Shown piece by piece: positions 34,241 through 42,051 of a stretch of DNA of 57,232 nt. The stretch comes from Prevotella sp. UBA2711 (GTDB lineage Bacteria; Bacteroidota; Bacteroidia; Bacteroidales; Bacteroidaceae). Each line of letters opens with the position of its first letter. Positions within the stretch are counted from its first letter, which is position 1. Below the pieces are notes generated by a model. That model saw nothing but the letters and a program-made list of their open reading frames with translations, was not told where the DNA came from and did not search any database. The stretch covers positions 98,642-155,873 of the forward strand of contig DEKX01000041.1 of the NCBI GenBank assembly GCA_002354095.1, given 5' to 3'. A program made the position numbers and the translations under genes.

Positions 34241-36688
34241 ATGAATATATCGTATAAATGGTTGAAGGAGTACGTGGATTTCGATCTCACACCACAGCAG
34301 GTGTGTGACGCCCTGACATCTACAGGATTGGAAGTCGACGCACTCGAAGAAGTACAGAGTATCAAAGGTGGACTGAAAGGATTGTATGTAGGTAAGGTGC
34401 TGACTTGCGAAATGCATCCCAATAGTGACCACCTGCACGTAACAACAGTGGACTTGGGTAAGGGTGAGCCTTCTCAGATTGTATGCGGTGCACCTAATGT
34501 AGCAGCCGGCCAGAAGGTGATAGTAGCCGATCTGGGTTGCGTGTTGTATGACGGTGACAAAGAGTTCGTGATTAAGAAATCCAAACTTCGCGGTGTGGAT
34601 TCATGTGGTATGATTTGTGCCGAAGACGAGATTGGTATCGGCACTTCACATGATGGTATTATCGTGTTGCCCGAGGATGCTCAGGTAGGTATGCCTGCTG
34701 CTGAGTATTATCATTTGGAGAGCGATTGGCTCATCGAGGTGGACATCACCGCTAACCGTGCTGATGCCTTGAGCCACTGGGGTGTTGCCCGTGATCTGTA
34801 TGCTTGGCTGAAGCAGAATGGCTACCAAACAGCTACTCACAAACCCGTGGTCAACGATTTCGTCGTTGACAATCACGATTTGCCCATCGAAGTTAAGATT
34901 GAGAACACCGAGGCTTGCAAACGTTATGCTTGTGTCAGCATCACCGGTTGTGATGTCAAGGAGAGTCCCGAGTGGCTGAAGAATAAACTGAGTGTGATAG
35001 GATTACGTCCAATCAATAATATCGTAGATATCACCAACTATGTGATGATGGCCCTCGGACAGCCTTTGCATTGTTTCGATGCGGATATGGTGAAGGGACA
35101 TCAGATTGTGGTGAAGACGATGCCTGAGGGTACTCCATTCCAGACATTGGACGGTGTAGAACACAAACTGTCAGACCGCGATTTGGCTATCTGCAACGCT
35201 GAAGAACCCATGTGTATCGCAGGCGTTTTCGGCGGAAAGGGTAGTGGAACGTATGAGACAACGAAGAATGTGGTGTTGGAGAGTGCCTATTTCCATCCTA
35301 CATGGATTCGTAAGTCGGCTCGCCGTCATGGCTTGAGCACAGATGCTTCGTTCCGTTTTGAGCGTGGTATCGATCCCAATGGTACGATTGAGGCACTGAA
35401 GTATGCTGCCATCCTCTGTAAGGAACTGGCTGGCGGTAAGGTCTCAATGGAGATACAGGACGTTTATCCTGAGAAGATAGAAGATGCCATTGTAGATTTG
35501 AAGTATGATTATGTTCACAATCTCATCGGCAAAGAGATAGGTGTTGACAATATCAAGAATATCTGCCAGTCGTTGGAGATGAAAGTCTTGGACGAGAATG
35601 CCGAAGGATTGAAGTTGCAGGTTCCAGCCTATCGTGTGGATGTTCAGCGTCCATGTGATGTGGTTGAGGATATTCTGCGCATCTATGGATATAATAATGT
35701 AGAGATTCCTACCCAGTTGAAGTCATCGCTGGTTATCAAAGGCGATGAAGACCAGAAGCATAAGTTGGCTAATCTTGTCAGCGAGCAGTTGGTGGGCGAG
35801 GGCTTCAATGAGATATTGAACAATTCGCTGACCAAGGGGGCTTACTATGGTGAAAGTGATACGCTCGTTCGTATCATGAATCCATTGTCAACCGATTTGA
35901 ATGTGATGCGCCAGACATTGCTCTATGGCGGATTGGAAAGCATTGAGCATAATGCCAAGCGTAAGAATGGTAACTGCCGTTTCTTCGAATTCGGTAATGT
36001 TTACTTCTTCTCGCCTGAGAAGCAGAACGACGAGAATCCTATTCAAGCCTACAAGGAGGAATATCACCTTGGACTTTGGTTGACGGGTAAGCGTGTGGAA
36101 GGCTCGTGGGCTCATGCCAATGAAGACTCCTCTTTTGCGGAACTGAGCGCATACGTTGAGAATATCTTGGCACGTATCGGCGTGCAGCAGGGTATGCTGG
36201 TCCGTAAGAAGTCTGACAATGTCCTGTTCTCAGCTGGTCTTACCATTGAGAACCGTGGTGGCAAGAAACTCATTGAGATGGGCGTGCTCTCCAAGAAGGT
36301 GCAGAAGGCAGCAGATATCGATACACAGGTATATTACTGCGAGATGAACTGGACGGCACTGATGAAGGTTATTCGCAATCGTCAGGTTCTCTTTACCGAG
36401 ATTGCCAAGTATCCTGCTGTCAGTCGCGACCTTGCCCTGCTCATCGACCAGAACGTAGAGTTCAGTCAGATTGAGGAGATAGCCCGTCAGACGGAGAAGA
36501 AACTGCTGAAGAAGGTTGAACTGTTCGATGTCTATGAAGGCAAGAACCTGCCAGCCGGCAAGAAGAGCTATGCCGTGAACTTCATCCTGCAGGATGCTGA
36601 GAAGACCATGGGCGACAAGCAGATTGAAGCCATCATGCAGAAACTCATCAATAACCTCAAGCAGAAACTCGGTGCTGAGCTCCGCTAA
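34241..36688 (+). CDS. pheT: Phenylalanine--tRNA ligase beta subunit
   Basis: An 815-residue beta chain of the alpha2beta2 enzyme that charges tRNA-Phe. In order: N-terminal MNISYKWLKEYVDFDL, an EMAP-type tRNA-binding OB fold (about 45-150), B3/4 editing domain, B5 domain (about 400-475), the catalytic-like core with FRFERGIDPNG, and the C-terminal FDX-ACB anticodon-binding domain (about 720-815, AKYPAVSRDLALLIDQNVEF). pheS is not in this window. Starts a three-gene run with yebC and the TSCPD gene. Confidence 0.98.
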   Translation: MNISYKWLKEYVDFDLTPQQVCDALTSTGLEVDALEEVQSIKGGLKGLYVGKVLTCEMHPNSDHLHVTTVDLGKGEPSQIVCGAPNVAAGQKVIVADLGCVLYDGDKEFVIKKSKLRGVDSCGMICAEDEIGIGTSHDGIIVLPEDAQVGMPAAEYYHLESDWLIEVDITANRADALSHWGVARDLYAWLKQNGYQTATHKPVVNDFVVDNHDLPIEVKIENTEACKRYACVSITGCDVKESPEWLKNKLSVIGLRPINNIVDITNYVMMALGQPLHCFDADMVKGHQIVVKTMPEGTPFQTLDGVEHKLSDRDLAICNAEEPMCIAGVFGGKGSGTYETTKNVVLESAYFHPTWIRKSARRHGLSTDASFRFERGIDPNGTIEALKYAAILCKELAGGKVSMEIQDVYPEKIEDAIVDLKYDYVHNLIGKEIGVDNIKNICQSLEMKVLDENAEGLKLQVPAYRVDVQRPCDVVEDILRIYGYNNVEIPTQLKSSLVIKGDEDQKHKLANLVSEQLVGEGFNEILNNSLTKGAYYGESDTLVRIMNPLSTDLNVMRQTLLYGGLESIEHNAKRKNGNCRFFEFGNVYFFSPEKQNDENPIQAYKEEYHLGLWLTGKRVEGSWAHANEDSSFAELSAYVENILARIGVQQGMLVRKKSDNVLFSAGLTIENRGGKKLIEMGVLSKKVQKAADIDTQVYYCEMNWTALMKVIRNRQVLFTEIAKYPAVSRDLALLIDQNVEFSQIEEIARQTEKKLLKKVELFDVYEGKNLPAGKKSYAVNFILQDAEKTMGDKQIEAIMQKLINNLKQKLGAELR

Positions 36689-36724
36689 CTATGAACTGGA
36701 ATTATTAATTATGAATTAAATACA

Positions 36725-37462
36725 ATGGGAAGAGCATTTGAATATCGTAAAGCTACCAAGCTGAAGAGATGGGGCCACATGGCCAAGACATTTACCAAAA
36801 TCGGTAAGCAGATTGCCATTGCCGTGAAGGCAGGTGGTCCAGAACCAGAGAACAACCCGGCGCTGCGTGCTATCATCGCCAACGCTAAGCGTGAGAACAT
36901 GCCAAAGGATAATATTGAGCGTGCTATCAAGAATGCTATGGGTAAGGACCAAAGCGATTATAAAGAAGTAACATATGAGGGATATGGCCCTCATGGTGTT
37001 GCCATTTTCGTCGATACCCTGACTGACAACACTACACGTACAGTAGGTGATGTACGTTCAGTGTTCAACAAATTCAATGGTAACTTGGGTACTCAGGGAT
37101 CTTTATCGTTCCTTTTTGACCATAAGGCCGTGTTCACCTTCAAGAAAAAGGATGGTCTGGATATGGACGAACTGATTCTCGACCTGATTGATTATGGAGT
37201 AGAGGATGAGTTTGATGAGGATGAGGAGGAGAACTCCATTACCATCTATGGCGATCCCCAGTCGTTCGGTGCTATTCAGAAGCATCTGGAGGAGAATGGT
37301 TTCGAGGTGACAGGTGCTGAGTTCACCCGTATTCCTAACGATTTGAAGGACGTAACTCCTGAGGAGCGTGAAACCATCGACAAGATGATCGAGAAGTTGG
37401 AAGACTTCGATGATGTGCAGACTGTTTACACCAACATGAAGCCAGAAGTGGTTGAGGAGTAA
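36725..37462 (+). CDS. yebC: YebC/PmpR-family protein
   Basis: A 245-residue protein of the YebC/TACO1 family, long annotated as a transcription regulator and more recently linked to translation of difficult proline-rich stretches. Diagnostic start GRAFEYRKATKLKRWGHMAK, then ENNPALRAIIANAKRENMPK and GYGPHGVAIFVDTLTDN. An acidic run (EDEFDEDEEEN) near 160-170 is typical of the Bacteroidota form. It follows pheT by 36 bp, and its stop overlaps the next start (TAATG). Confidence 0.96.
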   Translation: MGRAFEYRKATKLKRWGHMAKTFTKIGKQIAIAVKAGGPEPENNPALRAIIANAKRENMPKDNIERAIKNAMGKDQSDYKEVTYEGYGPHGVAIFVDTLTDNTTRTVGDVRSVFNKFNGNLGTQGSLSFLFDHKAVFTFKKKDGLDMDELILDLIDYGVEDEFDEDEEENSITIYGDPQSFGAIQKHLEENGFEVTGAEFTRIPNDLKDVTPEERETIDKMIEKLEDFDDVQTVYTNMKPEVVEE

Positions 37463-37734
37463 TGGCAACGAAGCATATCATGTATGAGACTCACGGCACG
37501 TGTTCTAAGATGATTGACGTGACCTGTGACGAGAATGATGTTATTCAGCAAGTCTTCTTCCTTGGCGGTTGTAATGGCAACCTGCAGGGCATCAGCCAAC
37601 TGGTGCGTGGACAGAAGATTGACGATGTCATCCAACGAGTGAATGGTATCCGTTGCGGTACGAAGAATACCAGTTGTCCTGACCAATTGTGCAGGGCACT
37701 GGAAGAACTCAAAAAACAACCGTTAGAAGCCTGA
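37462..37734 (+). CDS. TIGR03905-type TSCPD domain protein
   Basis: 90 residues with the name-giving motif NTSCPDQLCRALEEL near the C-terminus and three further Cys residues (GTCSKMIDVTC, GGCNGNLQG). The domain also occurs at the end of B12-dependent ribonucleotide reductases and probably binds metal. Stand-alone function unknown. It overlaps yebC by 1 nt, and its last codons form the left arm of a bidirectional terminator. Confidence 0.92.
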   Translation: MATKHIMYETHGTCSKMIDVTCDENDVIQQVFFLGGCNGNLQGISQLVRGQKIDDVIQRVNGIRCGTKNTSCPDQLCRALEELKKQPLEA

Positions 37735-37748
37735 GAGCTTCTAACGGT
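37719..37748. terminator. Bidirectional terminator built from the coding ends of two convergent genes
   Basis: A perfect 12-bp stem (ACCGTTAGAAGC / GCTTCTAACGGT) with a 6-nt loop. The left arm encodes the last residues of the TSCPD protein and the right arm the last codons and stop of the minus-strand lipoprotein. T5 follows on the plus strand and T6 on the minus strand. Confidence 0.9.
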
Positions 37749-38136
37749 AATCTTTTTCTTGGAAGGTAGCCTCGAAAAGTTTCTGCCCCTTGTGCTTTGT
37801 TGAGTAATAGGTGTAGCGGAAATTGTAGCCGGCATCTCTGTAGGGCTTCATGGCTGTGGCATTCTTCAACTGTTGCAACATCTGTTCACGGGGGTTATTC
37901 TTGCGGATAGTAGCCGTGTCGTCAATCACGCCGTCTAAAGTGTAAGAATAAATTAAGGTGTGGGTAGCCACGTCGAAACTCATACTGTCTATCGTTACTC
38001 CTTTGGCAATCGGAGCAGGACAGTTTTTCTTTGAATATTCCATTGCTTCGCGGGCACAACGTTGCTCCAAAGATTCCTGGCAAGCAGACAAGAGTAAGAC
38101 CGCTGCAAAGGCAAAAAATAGCTTTTTCTTTATCAT
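37741..38136 (-). CDS. Small conserved lipoprotein
   Basis: 131 residues with a lipobox LLSAC (Cys19) after a hydrophobic signal. The body has SMSFDVATHTLIYSYTLDGV and MKPYRDAGYNFRYTYYSTK, a pattern found in small Bacteroidota lipoproteins of unknown function. No domain recognised. It ends in the bidirectional terminator shared with the TSCPD gene and is divergent from lepA. Confidence 0.82.
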   Translation of the reverse strand: MIKKKLFFAFAAVLLLSACQESLEQRCAREAMEYSKKNCPAPIAKGVTIDSMSFDVATHTLIYSYTLDGVIDDTATIRKNNPREQMLQQLKNATAMKPYRDAGYNFRYTYYSTKHKGQKLFEATFQEKDYR

Positions 38137-38249
38137 CTTTTATACCTGTAGTTCGTAATTTCTGCAAAATTAATAAAATAAAATGGTATAGAAACGTAGC
38201 AATCTCATTTTTTTTTCGTAATTTTGCAAAAGATTGTACTAATCTCTTT

Positions 38250-40031
38250 ATGGAGCACATTAGAAACTTCTGTATTATAGCGCACATCGATCATGGAAAA
38301 TCGACGCTGGCTGATCGTATGCTTGAGTTCACCAAGACCATTCAAGTAACTGAGGGTCAGATGCTTGATGATATGGATCTGGAGAAGGAACGAGGCATTA
38401 CCATCAAGAGTCATGCCATCCAGATGGAGTATGTGTATAAGGGTGAAAAGTATATTCTCAACCTGATTGACACTCCGGGACACGTTGACTTCTCCTACGA
38501 GGTGTCGCGTTCCATTGCCGCTTGCGAGGGTGCTCTCTTGGTGGTTGATGCCACTCAGGGCGTGCAGGCACAGACTATTTCGAACCTTTATTTGGCTATT
38601 GACCACGACTTGGAGATTATTCCTGTCATTAATAAGATCGATATGCCCAGTGCTATGCCCGATGAGGTGGAGGACGAAATCGTTGACCTGATTGGTTGTG
38701 ATCCCTCTGACATTATCCGTGCAAGTGGAAAGACGGGCGAAGGTGTCGAACAGATTCTCGATGCAGTGGTTGAACGCATTCCTCATCCTGAAGGCGATGA
38801 GAAAGCCCCGCTTCAAGCTCTGATATTCGATTCCGTATTCAACTCCTTCCGTGGTATCATTGCCTATTTCAAAATTGAAAACGGCACGATACGCAAGGGT
38901 GAAAAGGTGAAATTCTTTAATACGGGCATGGAGTATGATGCTGACGAGGTGGGTGTGCTGAAGATGGACATGATACCCCGTCAGGAATTGCGTACTGGCG
39001 ATGTGGGTTACATCATCAGCGGCATCAAGAACTCTAAGGAAGTGAAGGTGGGCGATACCATCACGAGTGTCGCCAATCCGTGCGAAAAGGCTATTGAAGG
39101 TTTCCAGGAAGTAAAACCGATGGTGTTCGCAGGTGTATATCCTATCGATCCCACCGACTATGAGAATCTTCGTGCATCGCTGGAGAAACTGCAACTCAAT
39201 GATGCATCCCTCACATTTACGCCGGAGACTTCCGTTGCGCTGGGCTTCGGCTTCCGTTGCGGATTCCTCGGCCTGCTCCACATGGAGATCGTGCAGGAAC
39301 GCTTGGACCGTGAGTTCGATATGGATGTTATCACTACCGTTCCTAACGTAACATATATGTGTTACGATAAGCAGGGTGGGGTGAAAGAGGTGCATAATCC
39401 TTCGGGGTTGCCTGATCCTACGCTCATCGATCATATAGAAGAACCCTACATCAAGGCCAGCATCATTACGGCAGCCGATTATATCGGTCCCATCATGACA
39501 CTCTGCCTTGACAAGCGTGGCGAACTGATTGACCAACAGTATGTTTCCGGCAATCGAGTAGAATTGCGCTTTATGCTGCCGTTGGGCGAAATCGTGATTG
39601 ACTTCTATGATAAATTGAAGTCAATCTCTAAAGGCTATGCCTCGTTCGACTATCATGTTGACTGCTTCCGCCCCTCCAAACTGGCGAAACTCGATATACT
39701 GCTGAATGGCGAATCAGTTGATGCGCTCTCCACGCTTACTCACCAGGATAATGCCGTCAGTTTTGGCCGGCGTATGTGTGAGAAGTTGAAGGAACTCATT
39801 CCGCGCCAGCAGTTCGACATTGCTATCCAGGCAGCTATCGGGGCAAAGATTATTGCCCGCGAAACAGTAAAACAGGTGCGTAAGGACGTGACTGCCAAAT
39901 GCTATGGCGGTGACGTGAGTCGTAAGCGCAAACTGCTGGAGAAACAGAAGCGGGGCAAGAAACGCATGAAGCAAATCGGTAATGTGGAAGTGCCGCAGAA
40001 AGCATTCCTGGCCGTATTGAAATTGGACTAA
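38250..40031 (+). CDS. lepA: Elongation factor 4 (LepA)
   Basis: 593 residues from ATG 38250 (MEHIRNFCIIAHIDHGKSTL), the normal length. The ribosome-associated GTPase promotes back-translocation or ribosome assembly under stress. G1 AHIDHGKST (11-19), G3 DTPGHVDF, G4 NKID, EF4-specific FGFRCGFLGLLHMEI and the C-terminal KQKRGKKRMKQIGNVEVPQ are present. The open frame extends upstream to 38031, but that part is antisense to the lipoprotein gene and not family-like. A -7 box TAATTTTG (38219-38226) lies about 24 nt before the start. Confidence 0.98.
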   Translation: MEHIRNFCIIAHIDHGKSTLADRMLEFTKTIQVTEGQMLDDMDLEKERGITIKSHAIQMEYVYKGEKYILNLIDTPGHVDFSYEVSRSIAACEGALLVVDATQGVQAQTISNLYLAIDHDLEIIPVINKIDMPSAMPDEVEDEIVDLIGCDPSDIIRASGKTGEGVEQILDAVVERIPHPEGDEKAPLQALIFDSVFNSFRGIIAYFKIENGTIRKGEKVKFFNTGMEYDADEVGVLKMDMIPRQELRTGDVGYIISGIKNSKEVKVGDTITSVANPCEKAIEGFQEVKPMVFAGVYPIDPTDYENLRASLEKLQLNDASLTFTPETSVALGFGFRCGFLGLLHMEIVQERLDREFDMDVITTVPNVTYMCYDKQGGVKEVHNPSGLPDPTLIDHIEEPYIKASIITAADYIGPIMTLCLDKRGELIDQQYVSGNRVELRFMLPLGEIVIDFYDKLKSISKGYASFDYHVDCFRPSKLAKLDILLNGESVDALSTLTHQDNAVSFGRRMCEKLKELIPRQQFDIAIQAAIGAKIIARETVKQVRKDVTAKCYGGDVSRKRKLLEKQKRGKKRMKQIGNVEVPQKAFLAVLKLD

Positions 40032-40070
40032 AAACAAACAATAAATAGAAACTGAAAATCCACTGAAGAC

Positions 40071-40676
40071 ATGACAACACTTGGACTGACACCACGAGAC
40101 GTTGCACGCGAATTGGCGAGACGTTACAGTACGATGACACACGACGAACTGGACGTACTGGAGAGTATTCTTGTACCCTTGAAATACCAGAAGGGCGAAC
40201 TCATCCTGAAGGAGGGTGAGGTATGTAAAAATATCTATTGGGTTGTGAAGGGCCTCGTACGCCAATTCTATTATAAGAACGGGAAAGAACTTACGGAATA
40301 TATGGCTACGGAGAATACCATCTGCATGTGTATCGAAAGTCTCTTTAAGGAGGAGCCTACTCATCTCCAAATCATGGCGTTGGAGCCGACCATCATTTAT
40401 GCACTGCCCAAGGCTGCCTTGGAGCAGGAGGCCATGAAGAATGTCAATATCCAGATGCTCTATCGTAAGATATTGGAGGAGTCCCTCATCTTCTCGCAGA
40501 TACATGCCGATATGCTTCGCTTCGAGTCAGCCCAGGACCGTTATGCCAAACTCGTAAAGCGCAGTCCGCAACTGGTGCTCCGTGCTCCGTTGGTATATAT
40601 AGCCAGCTATCTTCAGATGACTCCAGAAACGCTGAGTCGCGTCCGCACTTCAGCCTTGTTGGAGGATAAAGGTTGA
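40071..40676 (+). CDS. Crp/Fnr-family transcriptional regulator
   Basis: A 201-residue regulator with a cyclic-nucleotide-binding-like beta barrel (about 30-130: YQKGELILKEGEVCKNIYWV, KGLVRQFYYKNGKEL) and a short C-terminal helix-turn-helix (IASYLQMTPETLSRVR) typical of the small Bacteroidota branch. No Fe-S cysteine cluster is seen, so it is not a classical Fnr. Ligand and targets are unknown. It follows lepA by 39 bp and could be co-transcribed. Confidence 0.92.
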   Translation: MTTLGLTPRDVARELARRYSTMTHDELDVLESILVPLKYQKGELILKEGEVCKNIYWVVKGLVRQFYYKNGKELTEYMATENTICMCIESLFKEEPTHLQIMALEPTIIYALPKAALEQEAMKNVNIQMLYRKILEESLIFSQIHADMLRFESAQDRYAKLVKRSPQLVLRAPLVYIASYLQMTPETLSRVRTSALLEDKG

Positions 40677-40708
40677 TGCAGACAAAGCGCGTGGCATATG
40701 CATCTTTT

Positions 40709-40745
40709 AACTTCCCGACTTGGCAACAGGTCGGGAAAGTTTTTT
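40709..40745 (+). terminator. Intrinsic terminator after the Crp/Fnr gene
   Basis: The arms AACTTCCCGAC and GTCGGGAAAGTT pair with one bulged base; loop 10 nt; T-tract follows. Confidence 0.85.
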
Positions 40746-40770
40746 ATTCTACCAATTGGATAAGCCTACC

Positions 40771-40832
40771 TTAATTTGCAATAAGCGTGCCTTATTTTGC
40801 AACAGAAGTCGCTTAATTTCCAACAAGCACTC
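40771..40832. repeat. Tandem array A: three 21-bp units
   Basis: Units start at 40771, 40792 and 40813 with the core TTAATTTGCAA or a close variant. Being a multiple of 3, the array leaves an open frame on the plus strand reading LICNKRA / LFCNRSR / LISNKHS, but no start codon or binding site supports translation. Confidence 0.85.
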
Positions 40833-40861
40833 TTAACCACAGAGCCGTAAGCTCAATAAAT

Positions 40862-40922
40862 ATTCCCAGGGTGGGAATGTTTTATTCCCAGTGTGGGAAC
40901 ATTTTATTCCCAAGGTGGGAAT
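40862..40922. repeat. Tandem array B: three palindromes at 22-bp spacing
   Basis: ATTCCCA-N3-TGGGAAT at 40862-40878, the same with one end changed at 40884-40900, and again at 40906-40922. Each is a near-perfect dyad; the repeats are separated by T-rich pentamers. A fourth half-site (TCCC) may follow at about 40929. Confidence 0.9.
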
Positions 40923-40968
40923 AATTTTTTCCCTTGATGGTAACAATGGCTCATCCTCCTGCTGATGT

Positions 40969-41034
40969 ATAGAAGATTGGTAGAGGTAAGGTAGAAGGAA
41001 AGTAGAGGATTAGTAGAAGGAAAGTAGAGGTAAA
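40969..41034. repeat. Tandem array C: three 22-bp TAGAAGG/TAGAGG units
   Basis: GTAGAAGGAAAGTAGAGG occurs at 40991-41008 and 41013-41030 exactly, with a degenerate copy about 22 bp earlier (from 40969). Together with arrays A and B it fills most of the 565-bp intergenic region 40677-41241, in which I find no other gene. Confidence 0.85.
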
Positions 41035-41182
41035 TTATCATGCAAACAACTTATATACAACTATTTATCAGCTTTTTAGTAGAAGTGGCTGGCTATATTG
41101 CCAATAGTCACTAAAAGAGCATTTAGTGTTGCTTTTATTGAGTAATGAGGCGTACAAAACTCGAAATAATGATATAAAGGCA

Positions 41183-41212
41183 TTGCCGATTCAGAAAAAT
41201 ATCGTAACTTTG
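41183..41212 (+). promoter_or_regulatory. Promoter of the antitoxin-like/GNAT pair
   Basis: TTG (41183-41185), 19 nt and TAACTTTG (41205-41212). A good ribosome-binding site, AAAAAAGGAGAT, follows before the ATG at 41242. Confidence 0.8.
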
Positions 41213-41241
41213 CACCAAGAAATAAAAAAGGAGATACAACA

Positions 41242-41409
41242 ATGGCAACAGCAATTAAGGCAATTCCCACGTTGAAAGGCAAAGAAGCACGTGAGTTCCT
41301 TCGTCGTGCTGAGGAAGCCGAACGTGACTTTAAGGGAAATAAGAATAAGGATCAGCATCCTCTCTGTCTGATGGCTCATGAGATACTGAGCAAGGCAGGA
41401 ATGCTGTAA
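41242..41409 (+). CDS. Putative antitoxin partner of a GNAT toxin (55 residues)
   Basis: Begins MATAIKAIPTLKGKEAREFL and continues through a charged helix (RRAEEAERDFKGNKNKDQ) to AHEILSKAGML. It is short, helical and ends 15 bp before the GNAT gene, behind its own promoter and a strong Shine-Dalgarno-like AGGAG. It lacks the ribbon-helix-helix sequence of the enterobacterial DUF1778 antitoxins, so the assignment rests on context and on resemblance to small partners of Bacteroidota GNAT genes; no search was done. Confidence 0.7.
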   Translation: MATAIKAIPTLKGKEAREFLRRAEEAERDFKGNKNKDQHPLCLMAHEILSKAGML

Positions 41410-41424
41410 TATACGGATTTGCAT

Positions 41425-42030
41425 ATGTCTTTCTTGATAGAACAATGCACATTCTTTGAACTGACAGAGGACGTTCTCGCCACCTGTCAGCCTTTTTCTT
41501 GTGGTAATGCTGACCTCGACGATTTCTTTCAGAACGATGCCACTCGCTATGCCTACTACTTGATGGGAAAGACATATTGCTTTCGCTTGAATAGCGATCC
41601 GTCAAAGATTGTCTGTGCTTTGACGGTTTCCAATGATAGCATCCGTATATATGATCTCCCCCGTAGTCGTCGTGACTATATGAAAAGCCTTACCCATCAT
41701 GAGAAACCTCTTCGCAGATATCCAGGCGTACTGATTGGTCGCCTTGGTGTCAGCAGCGAGTTTGCTGGAAAGGGTGTAGGTAGCGAAGCACTTGACTTCG
41801 TTAAGGGTTGGTTTTATTCCAGCAGTAATAAGACAGGTTGTCGTTTTGTCATTGTTGACGCAGTCAATGACCCACAAGTTCTTTCGTTCTACGAGAAGAA
41901 TGACTTTTGCCCTCTTTTCCCCACAGAAGAACAGGAATTTGCCTATACTATGGGGAAGAAAGATACTCCAGTCAAGTTAGACACTCGCCTGATGTACTTT
42001 GATTTGTTGAAGTTACGCCAAAATGATTAA
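41425..42030 (+). CDS. GNAT-family N-acetyltransferase, probable toxin of a type II TA pair
   Basis: About 201 residues from ATG 41425 (MSFLIEQCTFFEL). CGNADLDDFFQNDATRYA near the N-terminus and GRLGVSSEFAGKGVGSEAL (acetyl-CoA pyrophosphate loop) match TacT/AtaT-like acetyltransferases, which block translation by acetylating aminoacyl-tRNA; NDPQVLSFYEKNDFCPL is the typical C-terminal part. A TTG 6 nt upstream is a less likely start. It is preceded by the small antitoxin-like gene. A housekeeping small-molecule acetyltransferase is the alternative. Confidence 0.85.
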   Translation: MSFLIEQCTFFELTEDVLATCQPFSCGNADLDDFFQNDATRYAYYLMGKTYCFRLNSDPSKIVCALTVSNDSIRIYDLPRSRRDYMKSLTHHEKPLRRYPGVLIGRLGVSSEFAGKGVGSEALDFVKGWFYSSSNKTGCRFVIVDAVNDPQVLSFYEKNDFCPLFPTEEQEFAYTMGKKDTPVKLDTRLMYFDLLKLRQND

Positions 42031-42051
42031 GTTTACTTTGAGTTCTTTAAA

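Noticed and set aside
36689..36724. Promoter between pheT and yebC
   Set aside because: The 36-bp gap is simple A/T-rich sequence (ATTAATTATGAATTA) without a TAnnTTTG box at a useful position.
38031..38249. N-terminal extension of lepA
   Set aside because: Antisense to the lipoprotein gene and upstream of the -7 box; LepA family starts at MEHIRNF.
38205..39536. 443-codon frame antisense to lepA
   Set aside because: LepA is certain in the sense frame; the antisense frame has no recognisable domain.
40771..41034. CRISPR array
   Set aside because: Units are short, differ between the three sub-arrays and have no unique spacers of constant length; no cas genes nearby.
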